Part shown: piece after piece, positions 7,547 to 16,807 of the stretch
Position numbering within the stretch: position 1 is the first letter of the stretch
How the letters are laid out: each line of letters starts with the position of its first letter
Source: Sutterella sp.
GTDB taxonomy: Bacteria; Pseudomonadota; Gammaproteobacteria; Burkholderiales; Burkholderiaceae_F
Reading direction: 5' to 3'
DNA: 20,381 nucleotides
NCBI GenBank assembly: GCA_019418235.1
Contig: DYCH01000039.1
Location: 11,736-32,116, forward strand
The notes under the pieces: model-generated
Told to the model about the DNA's origin: nothing
The model's database searches: none
What the model saw: only the letters and a program-made list of their open reading frames with translations
Translations under genes and position numbers: made by a program

Positions 7547-8200
7547 TTACTTGTTACCAAAAAGGGTTAAAGACAAAGCCGTCTCGTTATCCATCACAGC
7601 GCGTTCATTTTCATAACGCACCTTACCGCTCACGCAAGCCTTAACGGCGCGAGCATAAATTTGATGCTCATAAACCAAGACGCGGTCGGCCAACGCATGT
7701 TCATCATCAGTCGGCAACACGGGAACCACGGCTTGAGCGATGATTGCGCCACCATCTAATGCTGCCGTCACAAAGTGCACCGTTGTGCCGTGCACACGAA
7801 CACCGGCGTCAATGGCACGTTGGTGCGTATCCAAGCCTTTAAAAGAAGGCAAAATCGCCGGATGAATGTTTAAAATTTTGCCCGGGAAACGATCCACGAA
7901 ACCGGCCGTCAAAATGCGCATAAAGCCTGCGAGCACGATCAAATCAGGCTCATAGGCAGAAACGGCTTTGTAGAGCTCTTCTTCAAACGCTTCACGCGTT
8001 TCAAAAAGCTTATGATCGATCACCTTTGTGTCGATCCCGTAACCTGCGGCCAATTCCAACCCCTTGGCATCAGGGCGATTGGAAATCACGCCGACAATCT
8101 TGGCATCAATCGTCTTTTCCCAATCTTCACGTAAGGCGGTTTCTTGGATCGCCAAGAAATTGCTACCGCGCCCTGAAATCAACACGACAATTTTTTTCAT
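7547..8200 (-). CDS. purN: PurN, phosphoribosylglycinamide formyltransferase
   Basis: PurN transfers a formyl group from 10-formyl-THF to GAR in purine synthesis. The 217-residue protein has the N-terminal phosphate loop ISGRGSNF (8-15) and the AGFMRIL segment (91-97). The catalytic triad sits in NIHPAILPSF (N111, H113) and LDGGAII (D149). Length is typical (about 212). The ATG at 8200 follows a weak GGA-type site. The RNA methyltransferase gene begins 2 nt after its stop. The C-terminal 25 residues are less conserved-looking. Confidence 0.97.
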   Translation of the reverse strand: MKKIVVLISGRGSNFLAIQETALREDWEKTIDAKIVGVISNRPDAKGLELAAGYGIDTKVIDHKLFETREAFEEELYKAVSAYEPDLIVLAGFMRILTAGFVDRFPGKILNIHPAILPSFKGLDTHQRAIDAGVRVHGTTVHFVTAALDGGAIIAQAVVPVLPTDDEHALADRVLVYEHQIYARAVKACVSGKVRYENERAVMDNETALSLTLFGNK

Positions 8201-8227
8201 GAAAAAATTTCCAAAATAATGAAACTC

Positions 8228-8258
8228 AAAAATACCTGAAAAAGGCTTAGCCTCAGGT
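8228..8258 (-). terminator. Probable terminator downstream of thiC
   Basis: On the minus strand ACCTGA (8258-8253... read leftward) pairs with TCAGGT (8239-8234), enclosing a small AGGC-TAA-GCCT hairpin, and T5 follows (8232-8228). It lies about 70 nt past the thiC stop and 28 nt before the purN ATG, separating thiC from purN unless purN is transcribed through it. Stem quality is moderate. Confidence 0.5.
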
Positions 8259-8327
8259 CAAATTAATCTGTTAATTTTAGCATGATGAGTCTTGTATTCG
8301 AGAATAGTCCTTGTTTTAACTCCCCCC

Positions 8328-9935
8328 TTATTCAAAGAGTTCTCGTGCGACTCTCATCGGGCAGTATTTAGGACCGCACATACTGCAAAAATGCGTCTCA
8401 TCGGCCCCCTGCCCAGATAAAGTTTGAGCCTTACCCGAGCGGGCTTTTTCAGAATCAAGCGCTAATTGATACTGATCACACCAACGAAATTCAAAACGCG
8501 CCAAACTCATCAGAACATCCCGAATCGGAGCCCCTGCAATGCCTTTAGCAATATCGGCCGCATGAGCCGCGATCTTAAAAGCAACCATGCCTTCACGCAC
8601 ATCATTGGCATCGGGCAATCCCAAATGTTCCTTCGGTGTCACACAACATAGCATCGATGTTCCTGCCGCACCGATAACCGTTGCCCCAATGGCTGCCGTG
8701 ATGTGATCATAACCGGCACCAATATCGCTAACCAAGGGACCCAACGTGTAAAAAGGTGCTTCTTTGCACCAAGTGTCTTCGAGGTCTTGATTGAGCTCAA
8801 TTTTCTGATACGGAATATGACCCGGTCCCTCAATCATCACTTGAACACCGGCCTCATGTGCACGAGACGCTAGCTCTCCTAACGTTTTAAGTTCTGCCAT
8901 TTGCGCAGCATCATTTCCATCAAATAAACACCCCGCCCTCAATCCATCGCCCAACGACAATGTAATGTCATAGTGCAAAGCGATCTCTAAGAGTTCATCA
9001 AAGTGTGCATAGAGAAAATTCTCTTTGCTTTTTTTCATCATCCAAGACGCAAGTAACCCACCGCCTCGACTCACAATCCCCGTTAATCGATCCTTAGTTA
9101 AAAGAACGTGGTCATGTAAAACACCGGCGTGAATCGTCATATAGTCCACGCCTTCCTTGGCTTGACCCAACATTGTTTCTCGAAACACATCCCAACTCAG
9201 ACTCTCAATTTGTCCATTAACTCGCTCGAGCGTCTCATATATGGGAACAGTTCCCAAAGGAACAGGGCAAGTGCGCAAGAGTTGCTGACGAATAGCACGT
9301 ATGTTTTTACCAATAGAGAGATCCATTACCGTATCAGCACCCGCCCCAAGGGCTGTTTTTAGCTTTTCAACTTCCGAAAAAATGTCACTCTTAGCGCTAT
9401 CTGATGCACCGATGTTAGCGTTAACTTTCGTATGAAAATGCTTCCCAATAATCATGGGTTGAGCTTCCGGGTGACAAAAATTCATCGGAATGACAGCCCG
9501 TCCACAAGCAACCTCTGCACGAACAAAGTCTTCGGTCACAAAAGGTGCATCTAAGTAGGGTTTAAGAAGACGCTCCAACTTCTCATCCCCCAACGCACTC
9601 ACTTCTTGCGCAAAAACGTCTCTCATTCGATTTTCTCGCACAGCAACATATGCCATTTCTGGCGTAATGATGCCCGCTTTTGCATTTTGCAGTTGGGTTT
9701 GACTACCCGGCAGAGGACGATCTCGTTTGACAATGGGTGAATTGTCAAAAAAGTGACTGGTCACATCGTTGGTGTAAAACGTGGGATTAGTACGCCTGCC
9801 AAAGCAGTTTGGTGTTAAATGTTGATCAATCGCCCGGAAAGGAACCGACTCTCCGAATCGTGTGGATTGGTAAACACGTCGACCGGGAAGGGATTGTTTT
9901 GCCATAACCGGCGAAAGGGACGCTGCTGTATTCAT
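8328..9935 (-). CDS. thiC: ThiC, phosphomethylpyrimidine (HMP-P) synthase
   Basis: ThiC is a radical-SAM enzyme that rearranges AIR to HMP-phosphate for thiamine synthesis. The 535-residue protein ends with the diagnostic CX2CX4C cluster motif (C517, C520, C525 in [11 protein letters not shown]). It also contains [46 protein letters not shown] and MIEGPGHIP. The start is ATG 9935 because GGAG lies 4-5 nt upstream; an in-frame upstream start would add 17 residues with hydrophobic character absent from the family. Length is shorter than E. coli ThiC (about 630) but within the range of compact ThiC forms. It stands alone, with no other thi gene in the window. Confidence 0.96.
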   Translation of the reverse strand: MNTAASLSPVMAKQSLPGRRVYQSTRFGESVPFRAIDQHLTPNCFGRRTNPTFYTNDVTSHFFDNSPIVKRDRPLPGSQTQLQNAKAGIITPEMAYVAVRENRMRDVFAQEVSALGDEKLERLLKPYLDAPFVTEDFVRAEVACGRAVIPMNFCHPEAQPMIIGKHFHTKVNANIGASDSAKSDIFSEVEKLKTALGAGADTVMDLSIGKNIRAIRQQLLRTCPVPLGTVPIYETLERVNGQIESLSWDVFRETMLGQAKEGVDYMTIHAGVLHDHVLLTKDRLTGIVSRGGGLLASWMMKKSKENFLYAHFDELLEIALHYDITLSLGDGLRAGCLFDGNDAAQMAELKTLGELASRAHEAGVQVMIEGPGHIPYQKIELNQDLEDTWCKEAPFYTLGPLVSDIGAGYDHITAAIGATVIGAAGTSMLCCVTPKEHLGLPDANDVREGMVAFKIAAHAADIAKGIAGAPIRDVLMSLARFEFRWCDQYQLALDSEKARSGKAQTLSGQGADETHFCSMCGPKYCPMRVARELFE

Positions 9936-9981
9936 TGTTGCTCCATATTTAGAAAAAAAATACAAGCTGCGCAAAAGAATT

Positions 9982-10009
9982 GACAAGACTGCCCTAATAA
10001 ACAGTCGTC
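9982..10009 (-). repeat. Inverted repeat in thiC upstream region
   Basis: GACAAGACTG (9982-9991) pairs with CAGTCGTC (10002-10009): 8 bp with a 2-nt bulge and a 10-nt loop. It lies about 50 nt before the thiC ATG. No T-run follows on the minus strand, so it is not a terminator. Confidence 0.5.
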
Positions 10010-10090
10010 TCCTTGCAAGAGGAAAGTCAAGTTGTCAAACGTTTCGCGCCGCAAGTCTTAACTTGATCCGCTCATTAAGAGTATTTCTCA

Positions 10091-10110
10091 ACAAAGACCA
10101 AAGTCTTTGT
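10091..10110 (-). repeat. Perfect 8-bp hairpin in thiC upstream region
   Basis: ACAAAGAC (10091-10098) and GTCTTTGT (10103-10110) form a perfect stem with a 4-nt loop. No T-tract follows. If transcription starts at the candidate at 10131-10157, the hairpin lies near the 5' end of the leader. Confidence 0.55.
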
Positions 10111-10130
10111 ACCTCTAACGTTCGAATCAG

Positions 10131-10157
10131 AGTATATCGCTTTCAAAGCACTGACAA
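10131..10157 (-). promoter_or_regulatory. Candidate thiC promoter
   Basis: On the minus strand TTGTCA (10157-10152) and TATACT (10136-10131) are 15 bp apart, short of the ideal 17. It would give a leader of roughly 190 nt. A closer alternative is TTGTCA with TATTTT 18 bp downstream, just before the thiC ATG. Confidence 0.35.
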
Positions 10158-10206
10158 AAAGCATTTTCTTCTGGTAACAGAATTGCCCCAAACTAAGCAC
10201 AATCAA

Positions 10207-10236
10207 TTGGTTTGTCAGGGCTTTCTTTGGTAAAAT
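10207..10236 (+). promoter_or_regulatory. Candidate ribF promoter
   Basis: TTGGTT (10207-10212) and TAAAAT (10231-10236) are 18 bp apart, with a predicted start near 10243, about 29 nt before the ribF ATG. Confidence 0.4.
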
Positions 10237-10271
10237 TCGCTGTTTAAAAATTCATAAGATTGAAATTTGAG

Positions 10272-11273
10272 ATGAAAGTTTTTCGAGGTGTTCCTCATCA
10301 TTTGAGAAAAGTTGACTGTGCTGTGGCAATCGGCAATTTCGACGGTGTGCATCGTGGTCACCAAGCTCTTTTGCAAGAAGTGGTAATGGCCGCTAAAGAT
10401 CGTGGCCTCATGCCCTGTGCAGTCACGTTCGAACCTCATCCCAAAGAAGTCTTTCCCCATGGTCAGGAAGTTTTGCCACGTGTAAATAATTTGCGCGACA
10501 AAACCATTGACATTCTCAACTGCGGCATCAGCCGTGTTCACTACCTCAATTTCAATGAACGCTTGGCACGCATGACGCCTCGTCAGTTTTGTGAAGAAAT
10601 TTTGGTTGAAGGTTTGCACGCCCGTTGGGTAACGGTTGGCGAAGATTTTCATTTTGGCTACAAAGGCCAAGGCACCGTGAAAGACTTAAAAGCGCTCGGC
10701 AAAGAATTAGGTTTTGAGGTTTGGGTGACGCCCACGCTTTTTCACGGTACGGAACGCATTTCAAGTACCCGTTTACGTAAAGCCCTCGCTCAAGACGATC
10801 TTTATGAAATCACACAACTTTTGGGTCACCACTACCACATCACCGGTCGCATCGTTCACGGTCAAGAATTAGGTCGAAAACTCGGTTTTCCGACAATCAA
10901 CATGGACTGCATCCCTGTCAACAAATTGGGTGAACCCGCAATTCACGGTGTGTACGCCGTCTTTGTTCACGGCTTAAGCCCCGTTCCGTTGGGCGGTGTG
11001 GCAAGTGTTACGTGTCGACCGACCGTTACAGAAGGGCTGCCCAAAAAATATCTACTTGAAACCCATATCTTTGACTATCACGAAAGTTGTTATGGGAAGA
11101 TGGTACGCGTTGAATTTATCGAGAAGTTGAGAAACGATCAAAAGTTTGACAACCTCGAGCAACTTAAAGCCGCCATTAATGCCGATGCTCAAAAAGCACG
11201 ATCAATCGTTGGCATGGCGCAAGCAGACGTAGAGTTGACGGACTATTACGGTCCGAACTTCGGTCTGATTTAA
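10272..11273 (+). CDS. ribF: RibF, bifunctional riboflavin kinase / FAD synthetase
   Basis: RibF phosphorylates riboflavin to FMN and adenylylates FMN to FAD. The 333-residue protein has an N-terminal nucleotidyltransferase domain with GNFDGVHRGH (21-30) and the ISSTRLRKAL motif. The C-terminal kinase domain begins around ITGRIVHGQELGRKLGFPTIN. The ATG at 10272 gives MKVFRG, matching the usual MKxxRG opening; a TTG at 10260 adds four residues without a better ribosome site. It heads the run ribF-ileS-lspA-coaBC-dut, and ileS begins 51 nt downstream. Confidence 0.97.
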   Translation: MKVFRGVPHHLRKVDCAVAIGNFDGVHRGHQALLQEVVMAAKDRGLMPCAVTFEPHPKEVFPHGQEVLPRVNNLRDKTIDILNCGISRVHYLNFNERLARMTPRQFCEEILVEGLHARWVTVGEDFHFGYKGQGTVKDLKALGKELGFEVWVTPTLFHGTERISSTRLRKALAQDDLYEITQLLGHHYHITGRIVHGQELGRKLGFPTINMDCIPVNKLGEPAIHGVYAVFVHGLSPVPLGGVASVTCRPTVTEGLPKKYLLETHIFDYHESCYGKMVRVEFIEKLRNDQKFDNLEQLKAAINADAQKARSIVGMAQADVELTDYYGPNFGLI

Positions 11274-11324
11274 CTTTTTGTTTAACTAACCTTGAAGAGT
11301 CCGAGGGGACCAAGGAGAACACTC

Positions 11325-14168
11325 ATGGCACAAGCTGACCAAGAACAAAAATACCCGCTTAATCTGCCCGATACGGCATTCCCGATGCGTGGCAACTTAC
11401 CCGCACGTGAACCGGGTTGGATTAAAGAGTGGCAAGAAAAGGACGTCTACGGCGCCATTCGTAAGGCTCGTAAAGGCCGCAAGCATTTTATTTTGCACGA
11501 TGGCCCTCCGTACGCTAACGGTGATCTTCACTTAGGTCACGGTGTCAATAAGGTTCTCAAAGACATTATTTTGAAGTCTCGTACTTTGATGGGCTACGAC
11601 GCTCCGTACGTGCCGGGCTGGGACTGCCACGGTATGCCGATCGAAATTCAAATCGAAAAACTCTACGGTAAGAACCTCCCGATCGTTGAATTGCAAGCCA
11701 AGGCTCGTCAATACGCTCACGAGCAAGTTGCTAAGCAAAAGGCCGGCTTCCAACGCATGGGCGTTTTGGGTGACTGGGACGATCCGTACTTGACGTTGCG
11801 CTTCGATACGGAAGCCGCCCAAATTCGAGTGCTCGCCAAATTGATGGAAAAGGGTTATGTCTATCGAGGCTTGAAGCCTGTGAACTGGTGCTTTGACTGC
11901 CAATCCGCATTGGCCGAAGCCGAAGTTGAATATAAGGACATCAAGGGCCCGATCATTGACGTCGCGTTCCCCTTATCTTTTGAAGATCAAGAACGTGTTG
12001 AAGGCATCTTTAATCATAAGCTTGATAAGCCTTGCTATACGGTCATTTGGACGACGACGCCCTGGACGATCCCGTCTAACCAAGCCCTTAACATGCACCC
12101 GGAATTGGATTACGCCTTAATTGATTGTGGTGACCGTTACTTGGTGCTCAACGACAAGTTAAGCGAAGACGCCTTAAAGCGTTATGAAATGACAGGCAAA
12201 ATCGTTGCCACGGCCAAGGGTGAAGCCTTTGAAGGTGTGCGTTTCATGCATCCGCTTGCCAAGATGGATAAGGGTTATGAACGCTTTAGCCCCGTGCTTT
12301 TGGCTGACTACGTGGACGCCACGGCCGGTACCGGCATCGTTCACGCTGCGCCCGCTTACGGTGTCGAAGACTTTAACGTCTGCAAGAAGTACGGCATGAC
12401 CAATGACGAGATTTTGAATCCTGTCATGGGCAATGGTGTCTATGCGGATTGGTTGCCGCTTTTTGCCGGCATGCACATCTGGAAGGCCAATCCTGTCATT
12501 ACGGACAAGTTGAAAGAAGCCGGCAATTTGCTCTTCTTGGGTAGCCAAGAACACAGCTATATGCATTGCTGGCGTCACAAGACCCCGTTGATCTATCGTG
12601 CCACGAGCCAATGGTTCGTTCGTATGGATAAGAGCGTTGAAGACTCTCGTCCCGCAATCGGTACGGAACAAGAAAAGAGTTTGCGTGAATTGGCCTTAGA
12701 AGGCGTTGAAGCAACGAAATTCTACCCGAGCTGGGGTTACAACCGCTTGCATGCCATGATTGCAAACCGCCCCGACTGGTGTATCTCCCGTCAACGTAAC
12801 TGGGGGGTTCCGTTGCCCTACTTTACGAATAAGACCACGGGTCAATTGCATCCGCGTACGTTAGAAATCATGGAAGAAGTTGCCAAGAAGGTTGAACAAG
12901 GCGGCATCGAAACATGGACGCAAGCCAAGGCTGAAGACTTTATGCCGGCTGAAGAGGCTGCGCAATATGACAAGACCACGGACATTTTGGACGTGTGGTT
13001 TGACTCCGGCTCTACGCACGCTACCGTTGTTCGTGGCTCTCACAAGGAAAAACTTGACTTCCCGATCGACCTTTATTTGGAAGGTAGTGACCAACACCGC
13101 GGTTGGTTCCACTCCTCTTTGTTGATCGGTGCCATGCTCGATAACCGTGCTCCGTACAAGGCATTGCTCACGCACGGCTTCACGGTTGATGAACACGGCC
13201 GTAAGATGAGTAAGAGCTTGGGCAACACTGTCTCCTTAAATGACGCAACGAAGGCCTACGGTGCTGAAATTTTGCGTTTGTGGGTGGCATCCACTGACTA
13301 CTCCGGTGAATTAAGTTTCGGTAAGACCATTGTCAAACACGTCACCGATAGCTACCGTCGTATCCGTAATACGTTGCGCTTCTTGTTGGCTAACACAAGC
13401 GACTTTGATATCACCAAGGACGCCGTGGCCTTTGAAGATATGATTGAGCTTGACCGTTGGGCCATCGCCCGCATGGCTCAAGTTCAAAAGGAAGTGATTG
13501 CGCTCTACGAAAGTAACGACTTCCACCCGATCGTCACGAAGTTGCAAAACTTCGCTAGCGACGACTTGGGTAGCTTCTACTTGGACATCTTGAAGGATCG
13601 TCTCTACACGACCGCCACGACAGGCTTGGCTCGCCGTTCCGCTCAAACGGCCCTTTGGTACATCACGGCGGCTTATCTTCGCTTGATGGCTCCGATTTTG
13701 TCGTTTACGGCCGAAGAAGCTTTTGCCATCTTTGAACCCGGCAAATCCATGACGATCTTCACGGAAGAATTCTTTGATCTTCCCGCAATCGACAATGCTG
13801 ACAGCTTGTTAGCCAAGTGGGAAACGGTTCGTGCTGTTCGTACGGATGTTCAAAAGGAAATCGAAACGTTGCGCTCTGAAGGTAAGGTCGGTTCGTCTTT
13901 GCAAGCTGAAGTCGACATCAGCGTCAATGATGTTGAATTTGATGCACTTGAAAGCTTGGGCGACGAATTGCGCTTTGTGATGATCACAAGCCGCGCTACG
14001 CTCACCAAGGGCGAACGTGCCATCACTGCTCACGCAAGCAACGCTCAAAAGTGTGCTCGTTGCTGGCACTACGTGGATACAGTGGGTAGCAACGCCGATC
14101 ACCCGACGCTTTGTGCTCGTTGCGCCGACAACTTGTTCGGTGCCGGCGAAACGCGTCGCTTTGCCTAA
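11325..14168 (+). CDS. ileS: IleS, isoleucyl-tRNA synthetase
   Basis: This 947-residue class Ia synthetase charges tRNA(Ile). [12 protein letters not shown] at 61-72 contains the HIGH-type motif and KMSKS is at 627-631. The CP1 editing domain shows [12 protein letters not shown] and [12 protein letters not shown]. The C-terminal zinc finger has C910, C913, C930 and C933 (CARC...CARC). The ATG at 11325 has AAGGAG 8 nt upstream; the longer in-frame reading from 11292 is rejected. Codons are biased (AAG lysine, CGT arginine, TTG leucine), as expected for high expression. lspA starts 15 nt after the stop. Length matches bacterial IleS (about 940). Confidence 0.98.
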   Translation: MAQADQEQKYPLNLPDTAFPMRGNLPAREPGWIKEWQEKDVYGAIRKARKGRKHFILHDGPPYANGDLHLGHGVNKVLKDIILKSRTLMGYDAPYVPGWDCHGMPIEIQIEKLYGKNLPIVELQAKARQYAHEQVAKQKAGFQRMGVLGDWDDPYLTLRFDTEAAQIRVLAKLMEKGYVYRGLKPVNWCFDCQSALAEAEVEYKDIKGPIIDVAFPLSFEDQERVEGIFNHKLDKPCYTVIWTTTPWTIPSNQALNMHPELDYALIDCGDRYLVLNDKLSEDALKRYEMTGKIVATAKGEAFEGVRFMHPLAKMDKGYERFSPVLLADYVDATAGTGIVHAAPAYGVEDFNVCKKYGMTNDEILNPVMGNGVYADWLPLFAGMHIWKANPVITDKLKEAGNLLFLGSQEHSYMHCWRHKTPLIYRATSQWFVRMDKSVEDSRPAIGTEQEKSLRELALEGVEATKFYPSWGYNRLHAMIANRPDWCISRQRNWGVPLPYFTNKTTGQLHPRTLEIMEEVAKKVEQGGIETWTQAKAEDFMPAEEAAQYDKTTDILDVWFDSGSTHATVVRGSHKEKLDFPIDLYLEGSDQHRGWFHSSLLIGAMLDNRAPYKALLTHGFTVDEHGRKMSKSLGNTVSLNDATKAYGAEILRLWVASTDYSGELSFGKTIVKHVTDSYRRIRNTLRFLLANTSDFDITKDAVAFEDMIELDRWAIARMAQVQKEVIALYESNDFHPIVTKLQNFASDDLGSFYLDILKDRLYTTATTGLARRSAQTALWYITAAYLRLMAPILSFTAEEAFAIFEPGKSMTIFTEEFFDLPAIDNADSLLAKWETVRAVRTDVQKEIETLRSEGKVGSSLQAEVDISVNDVEFDALESLGDELRFVMITSRATLTKGERAITAHASNAQKCARCWHYVDTVGSNADHPTLCARCADNLFGAGETRRFA

Positions 14169-14183
14169 TTTGGCTTTTATCCT

Positions 14184-14681
14184 ATGACGAATCAGTCTAC
14201 GGAAAAAAACTCCACCCAAGGTTTAATCCCCTGGGTGGGGTTTTCTTTAATCATCGTTATCCTCGATTTTCTCTCCAAATCGTATTTTGAAACGCAATAC
14301 TATTTGGGGGAGTCACGTCCGATCACGTCCTTTTTTAATCTTGTATTAGCCCATAACACCGGCGCTGCCTTCTCCTTTTTGGCCACGCATGACGGCTGGC
14401 AACGTTATTTCTTCATTTTGATTGCTGTCGTTGCCGTGTCCTTTTGCCTTTTCTACATGAAGCGCCACTTAGAGGAACGCCTTTTGTGTTTGTCCTTGTC
14501 CATGATCATGGGTGGTGCATTAGGTAACGTCATCGATCGTATAATCTATGGGTATGTGGTTGATTTTTTAGATTTTCATTACATGTACTGGCACTGGCCG
14601 GCCTTTAACTTTGCCGATATTGCCATTGTGCTCGGTGCTGGTTTAATGATTTTGGAAAGCTTTACGGGACGTCGCTCTTAA
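14184..14681 (+). CDS. lspA: LspA, lipoprotein signal peptidase (signal peptidase II)
   Basis: LspA is an inner-membrane aspartyl protease that removes signal peptides from diacylglyceryl-prolipoproteins. The 165-residue protein has four likely membrane segments (about 17-34, 71-91, 99-118 and 138-158). The conserved block FNLVLAHNTGAAFSFL lies at 51-66 and GNVIDRIIYGYVVDFLDF at 114-131. The catalytic aspartates are D127 (VVDF) and D145 (FNFADIA). ATG 14184 lacks a clear Shine-Dalgarno, so translation may depend on ribosomes leaving ileS. Codons about 8-22 also form a terminator-like hairpin, listed separately. The next plausible start, GTG 14235, would cut into helix 1. Confidence 0.96.
   Translation: MTNQSTEKNSTQGLIPWVGFSLIIVILDFLSKSYFETQYYLGESRPITSFFNLVLAHNTGAAFSFLATHDGWQRYFFILIAVVAVSFCLFYMKRHLEERLLCLSLSMIMGGALGNVIDRIIYGYVVDFLDFHYMYWHWPAFNFADIAIVLGAGLMILESFTGRRS
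14206..14248 (+). terminator. Terminator-like hairpin inside the 5' end of lspA
   Basis: Positions 14206-14221 pair with 14229-14244 in a 16-position stem: one A-C mismatch (14219/14231), one G-T pair and a 7-nt loop. AAAA pairs with the first TTTT on the 3' side, followed by CTTT. The form is that of an intrinsic terminator, but it lies wholly within codons 8-22 of lspA, starting 22 nt after its ATG. Whether it terminates is untested. Confidence 0.6.
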
Positions 14682-14694
14682 GTACGGAATCACT

Positions 14695-15873
14695 ATGCTC
14701 TCTGGTCGCAAAATTGTTTTAGGTGTTACGGGTTCCATCGCGGCTTACAAAGCCTGTGAACTCTTGCGCCTTTTAATCAAGAAAGGGGCTCAATGCTCGG
14801 TGATCATGACCGAAGAAGCCCAACGTTTTATTACCCCGCTCACCTTTAAAGCGTTAGGCGCTCAAGAGGTCTTCACGAGTGACTGGGATCAGGCCACGAG
14901 TGCCATCCCTCACATTGAGGCCACGCGTGACGCAGCCCTTTTATTGGTAGCGCCGGCAACCGCCAATATCATGGCCAAAGCCGCCCAAGGCATTGCGGAC
15001 GACTTATTAAGTTCTGCTATTTTGGCCGCTCGTTGCCCCGTAGCCTTTGCGCCCGCAATGAACACCTTCATGTGGCATAACCAAGCAACGCAACGCAACG
15101 TGGCTCAACTCACCCAAGACGGCGCCTTAATTATTGGGCCGGCAGCCGGTGAACAAGCTTGTGGCGATGTGGGTGGCGGCAGAATGCTTGAGCCTCGAGA
15201 AATTATTGAACTCATGCAAGGGGCGTTCGTTCCTCGCATTCTTGACCGATGCCGAGTTTTAATTACGGCAGGCCCCACCTATGAACCGATCGACCCCGTT
15301 CGCGGCATTACGAATCGCTCCTCTGGTAAACAAGGTTTTGCGATTGCCAAGGCGGCGGTTTTAGCGGGTGCTGAAGTCACGCTCATTGCCGGGAAGACCT
15401 CTTTACCGACGCCCGCTTCCGTGCGTCGCATTGACGTCTTAACCGCTGACGAAATGTACGATGCCGTGATGGATGAAGTCTCGCAACACGAAGTCTTTAT
15501 TTCTGTTGCAGCAGTGTCCGATTGGCGTGTTGCCAATCCGTCGGATCAAAAGATTAAGAAAGAAAATGGTGTAGTGCCGCAAATCGCGTTTGCCGCCAAC
15601 CCTGACATTTTGGCAACCGTTGCCAATCTTGAAAATCCGCCCTACTGCGTGGGCTTTGCCGCAGAGACGGAAAACTTAATTGAAAATGCTCGTGCTAAAG
15701 TGGTACGTAAGAACGTGCCCTTGATTGTGGCTAATTTGGTTGAAGACGCAATGAATCAAGACACTAACAGTGTTGCTTTTGTTGAAAAGGATTCTGCCGT
15801 CACGTTGCCCAAAGCCAGTAAAGAGCACATTGCTTTAGCCCTTATTAAGAAAATTGCCAGCGAGGTCAATTGA
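14695..15873 (+). CDS. coaBC: CoaBC, phosphopantothenoylcysteine decarboxylase / synthetase
   Basis: CoaBC makes 4'-phosphopantetheine precursors for CoA. The 392-residue protein has an N-terminal FMN decarboxylase (CoaC) domain with GVTGSIAAYKA (10-20), the catalytic-type histidine in PHIEATRDA (H73), PAMN (120-123) and the redox cysteine C156 in ACGDVGGGRM. The CTP-dependent synthetase (CoaB) domain follows with ITAGPTYEPIDPVRGITNRSSGK (190-212) and KIKK (286-289). It begins 13 nt after lspA, with GGA 8 nt before the ATG. Only 1 nt separates its stop from the next start. Confidence 0.97.
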   Translation: MLSGRKIVLGVTGSIAAYKACELLRLLIKKGAQCSVIMTEEAQRFITPLTFKALGAQEVFTSDWDQATSAIPHIEATRDAALLLVAPATANIMAKAAQGIADDLLSSAILAARCPVAFAPAMNTFMWHNQATQRNVAQLTQDGALIIGPAAGEQACGDVGGGRMLEPREIIELMQGAFVPRILDRCRVLITAGPTYEPIDPVRGITNRSSGKQGFAIAKAAVLAGAEVTLIAGKTSLPTPASVRRIDVLTADEMYDAVMDEVSQHEVFISVAAVSDWRVANPSDQKIKKENGVVPQIAFAANPDILATVANLENPPYCVGFAAETENLIENARAKVVRKNVPLIVANLVEDAMNQDTNSVAFVEKDSAVTLPKASKEHIALALIKKIASEVN

Positions 15874-15874
15874 T

Positions 15875-16273
15875 ATGGCTGACTCACGCTTTAATCCCGA
15901 ATCGCTTGAACCGAAAAACGGTGACTTTGCTAAGTTTATTGAGGATCTCAATAATCAAAACATTAAGGAATTAAAAGCGTTACAGGTCAATGATGCAAAA
16001 GCCTCTGACGCCTTTGATGCTCAAACCAAAACGGAAGAACCCTTTAGTCGCCTCGAGCCGCACCCCGTGATGCCGGTACCGAGCCCCTCGAGAGTGTCCA
16101 AGCAAACCGTCAAAAAGGTGATGCCCATTTGGATTTTGTTTGCGTTTTTAATCATCTTTGTCGGGATGTTCACGGGCGATGAACGCATCATTATGAGCGG
16201 CTTTTTCTTAGCCTTTATTACCATCTTTGTGGGTGGTATTTTGTCCAATATTTTAAGTAAACGAAAAAGATAA
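15875..16273 (+). CDS. Small membrane protein of unknown function between coaBC and dut
   Basis: I do not recognise this 132-residue protein. The N-terminal 80 residues are hydrophilic and probably cytoplasmic: acidic and Asn/Lys-rich early, then a proline-rich stretch around 68-80 ([10 protein letters not shown]). Two hydrophobic helices follow at about 88-106 ([17 protein letters not shown]) and 111-128 ([18 protein letters not shown]), separated by a short GDERI turn. The C-terminus is basic (SKRKR). The ATG at 15875 follows GAGGT and lies 1 nt after the coaBC stop, so it is surely co-transcribed. dut starts 14 nt downstream. No catalytic motif is visible. The coupled position makes it a real gene; the function is open. 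Confidence 0.8.
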   Translation: MADSRFNPESLEPKNGDFAKFIEDLNNQNIKELKALQVNDAKASDAFDAQTKTEEPFSRLEPHPVMPVPSPSRVSKQTVKKVMPIWILFAFLIIFVGMFTGDERIIMSGFFLAFITIFVGGILSNILSKRKR

Positions 16274-16287
16274 CAAAGGAATCACCC

Positions 16288-16734
16288 ATGCGTGTTGATG
16301 TAAAAATTTTAGATGAACGTTTAAAGGCTCAAATGCCCTCTTATGCGACCGAAGGCTCTGCCGGTCTTGACCTTCGTGCCATGCTCGACGAACCCTTGAC
16401 GTTACAACCGGGCGAAACCAAACTCATCAAAACGGGTTTGGCGATTCACTTGGCTGATGCCGGCTACGCCGCCATGATTCTTCCCCGCTCCGGCTTAGGT
16501 CATAAGCACGGCATCGTTTTGGGTAACCTCGTGGGTTTGATTGACTCGGACTACCAAGGCGAATTAATGGTCTCGACGTGGAATCGTGGTCAAAGCGCTT
16601 TTACGATTGAACCGATGGAGCGCATTGCGCAGTTGGTGGTTGTCCCAGTCGTTCAAATGCAAATGAACGTGGTGGATGATTTTGAAGCCTCTGAGCGTGG
16701 TGAAGGCGGGTTCGGTTCGACCGGCAAAAAGTAA
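16288..16734 (+). CDS. dut: Dut, deoxyuridine 5'-triphosphate nucleotidohydrolase
   Basis: Dut hydrolyses dUTP to dUMP and PPi, preventing uracil incorporation and feeding dTMP synthesis. All five trimeric dUTPase motifs are present in the 148 residues: SAGLDLRA (24-31), [10 protein letters not shown] (66-75), [11 protein letters not shown] (83-93, catalytic Asp D88), [10 protein letters not shown] (111-120) and the C-terminal phosphate-lid motif [10 protein letters not shown] (137-146). The start has AAAGGA upstream. It is the last gene of the ribF-ileS-lspA-coaBC run and is followed by a strong terminator. Confidence 0.98.
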   Translation: MRVDVKILDERLKAQMPSYATEGSAGLDLRAMLDEPLTLQPGETKLIKTGLAIHLADAGYAAMILPRSGLGHKHGIVLGNLVGLIDSDYQGELMVSTWNRGQSAFTIEPMERIAQLVVVPVVQMQMNVVDDFEASERGEGGFGSTGKK

Positions 16735-16751
16735 CTAACCGCTCAAGATAG

Positions 16752-16793
16752 AAAAAATCCTTGGTTAGCAACACAGCTTTCCAAGGATTTTTT
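16752..16793. terminator. Bidirectional intrinsic terminator between dut and the DUF2199 gene
   Basis: A perfect 13-bp stem pairs 16752-16764 (AAAAAATCCTTGG) with 16781-16793, ending in T6 on either strand; the loop is 16 nt. It ends both the long + strand gene run and the minus-strand DUF2199 gene. Confidence 0.92.
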
Positions 16794-16807
16794 GTATTCG
16801 GTAAGTA

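Larger units (their letters stand above)
9936..10271. other. Divergent intergenic region thiC / ribF
   Basis: This gene-free 336-bp stretch separates thiC (-) from ribF (+). It contains three inverted repeats on the thiC side (9982-10009, 10027-10066, 10091-10110) and promoter candidates for both directions. I searched the thiC side by eye for THI-box landmarks (CTGAGA, ACCTGATC, GCGTAGGGA) and found none. Confidence 0.6.

Noticed and set aside
9936..10271. TPP riboswitch for thiC
   Set aside because: None of the conserved THI-box strings could be found by eye on the thiC strand.
10215..10670. 151-codon minus-strand frame opposite ribF
   Set aside because: It is the complement shadow of the ribF coding sequence.
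12174..12671. 165-codon minus-strand frame inside ileS
   Set aside because: It is a shadow of ileS with no recognisable motif.
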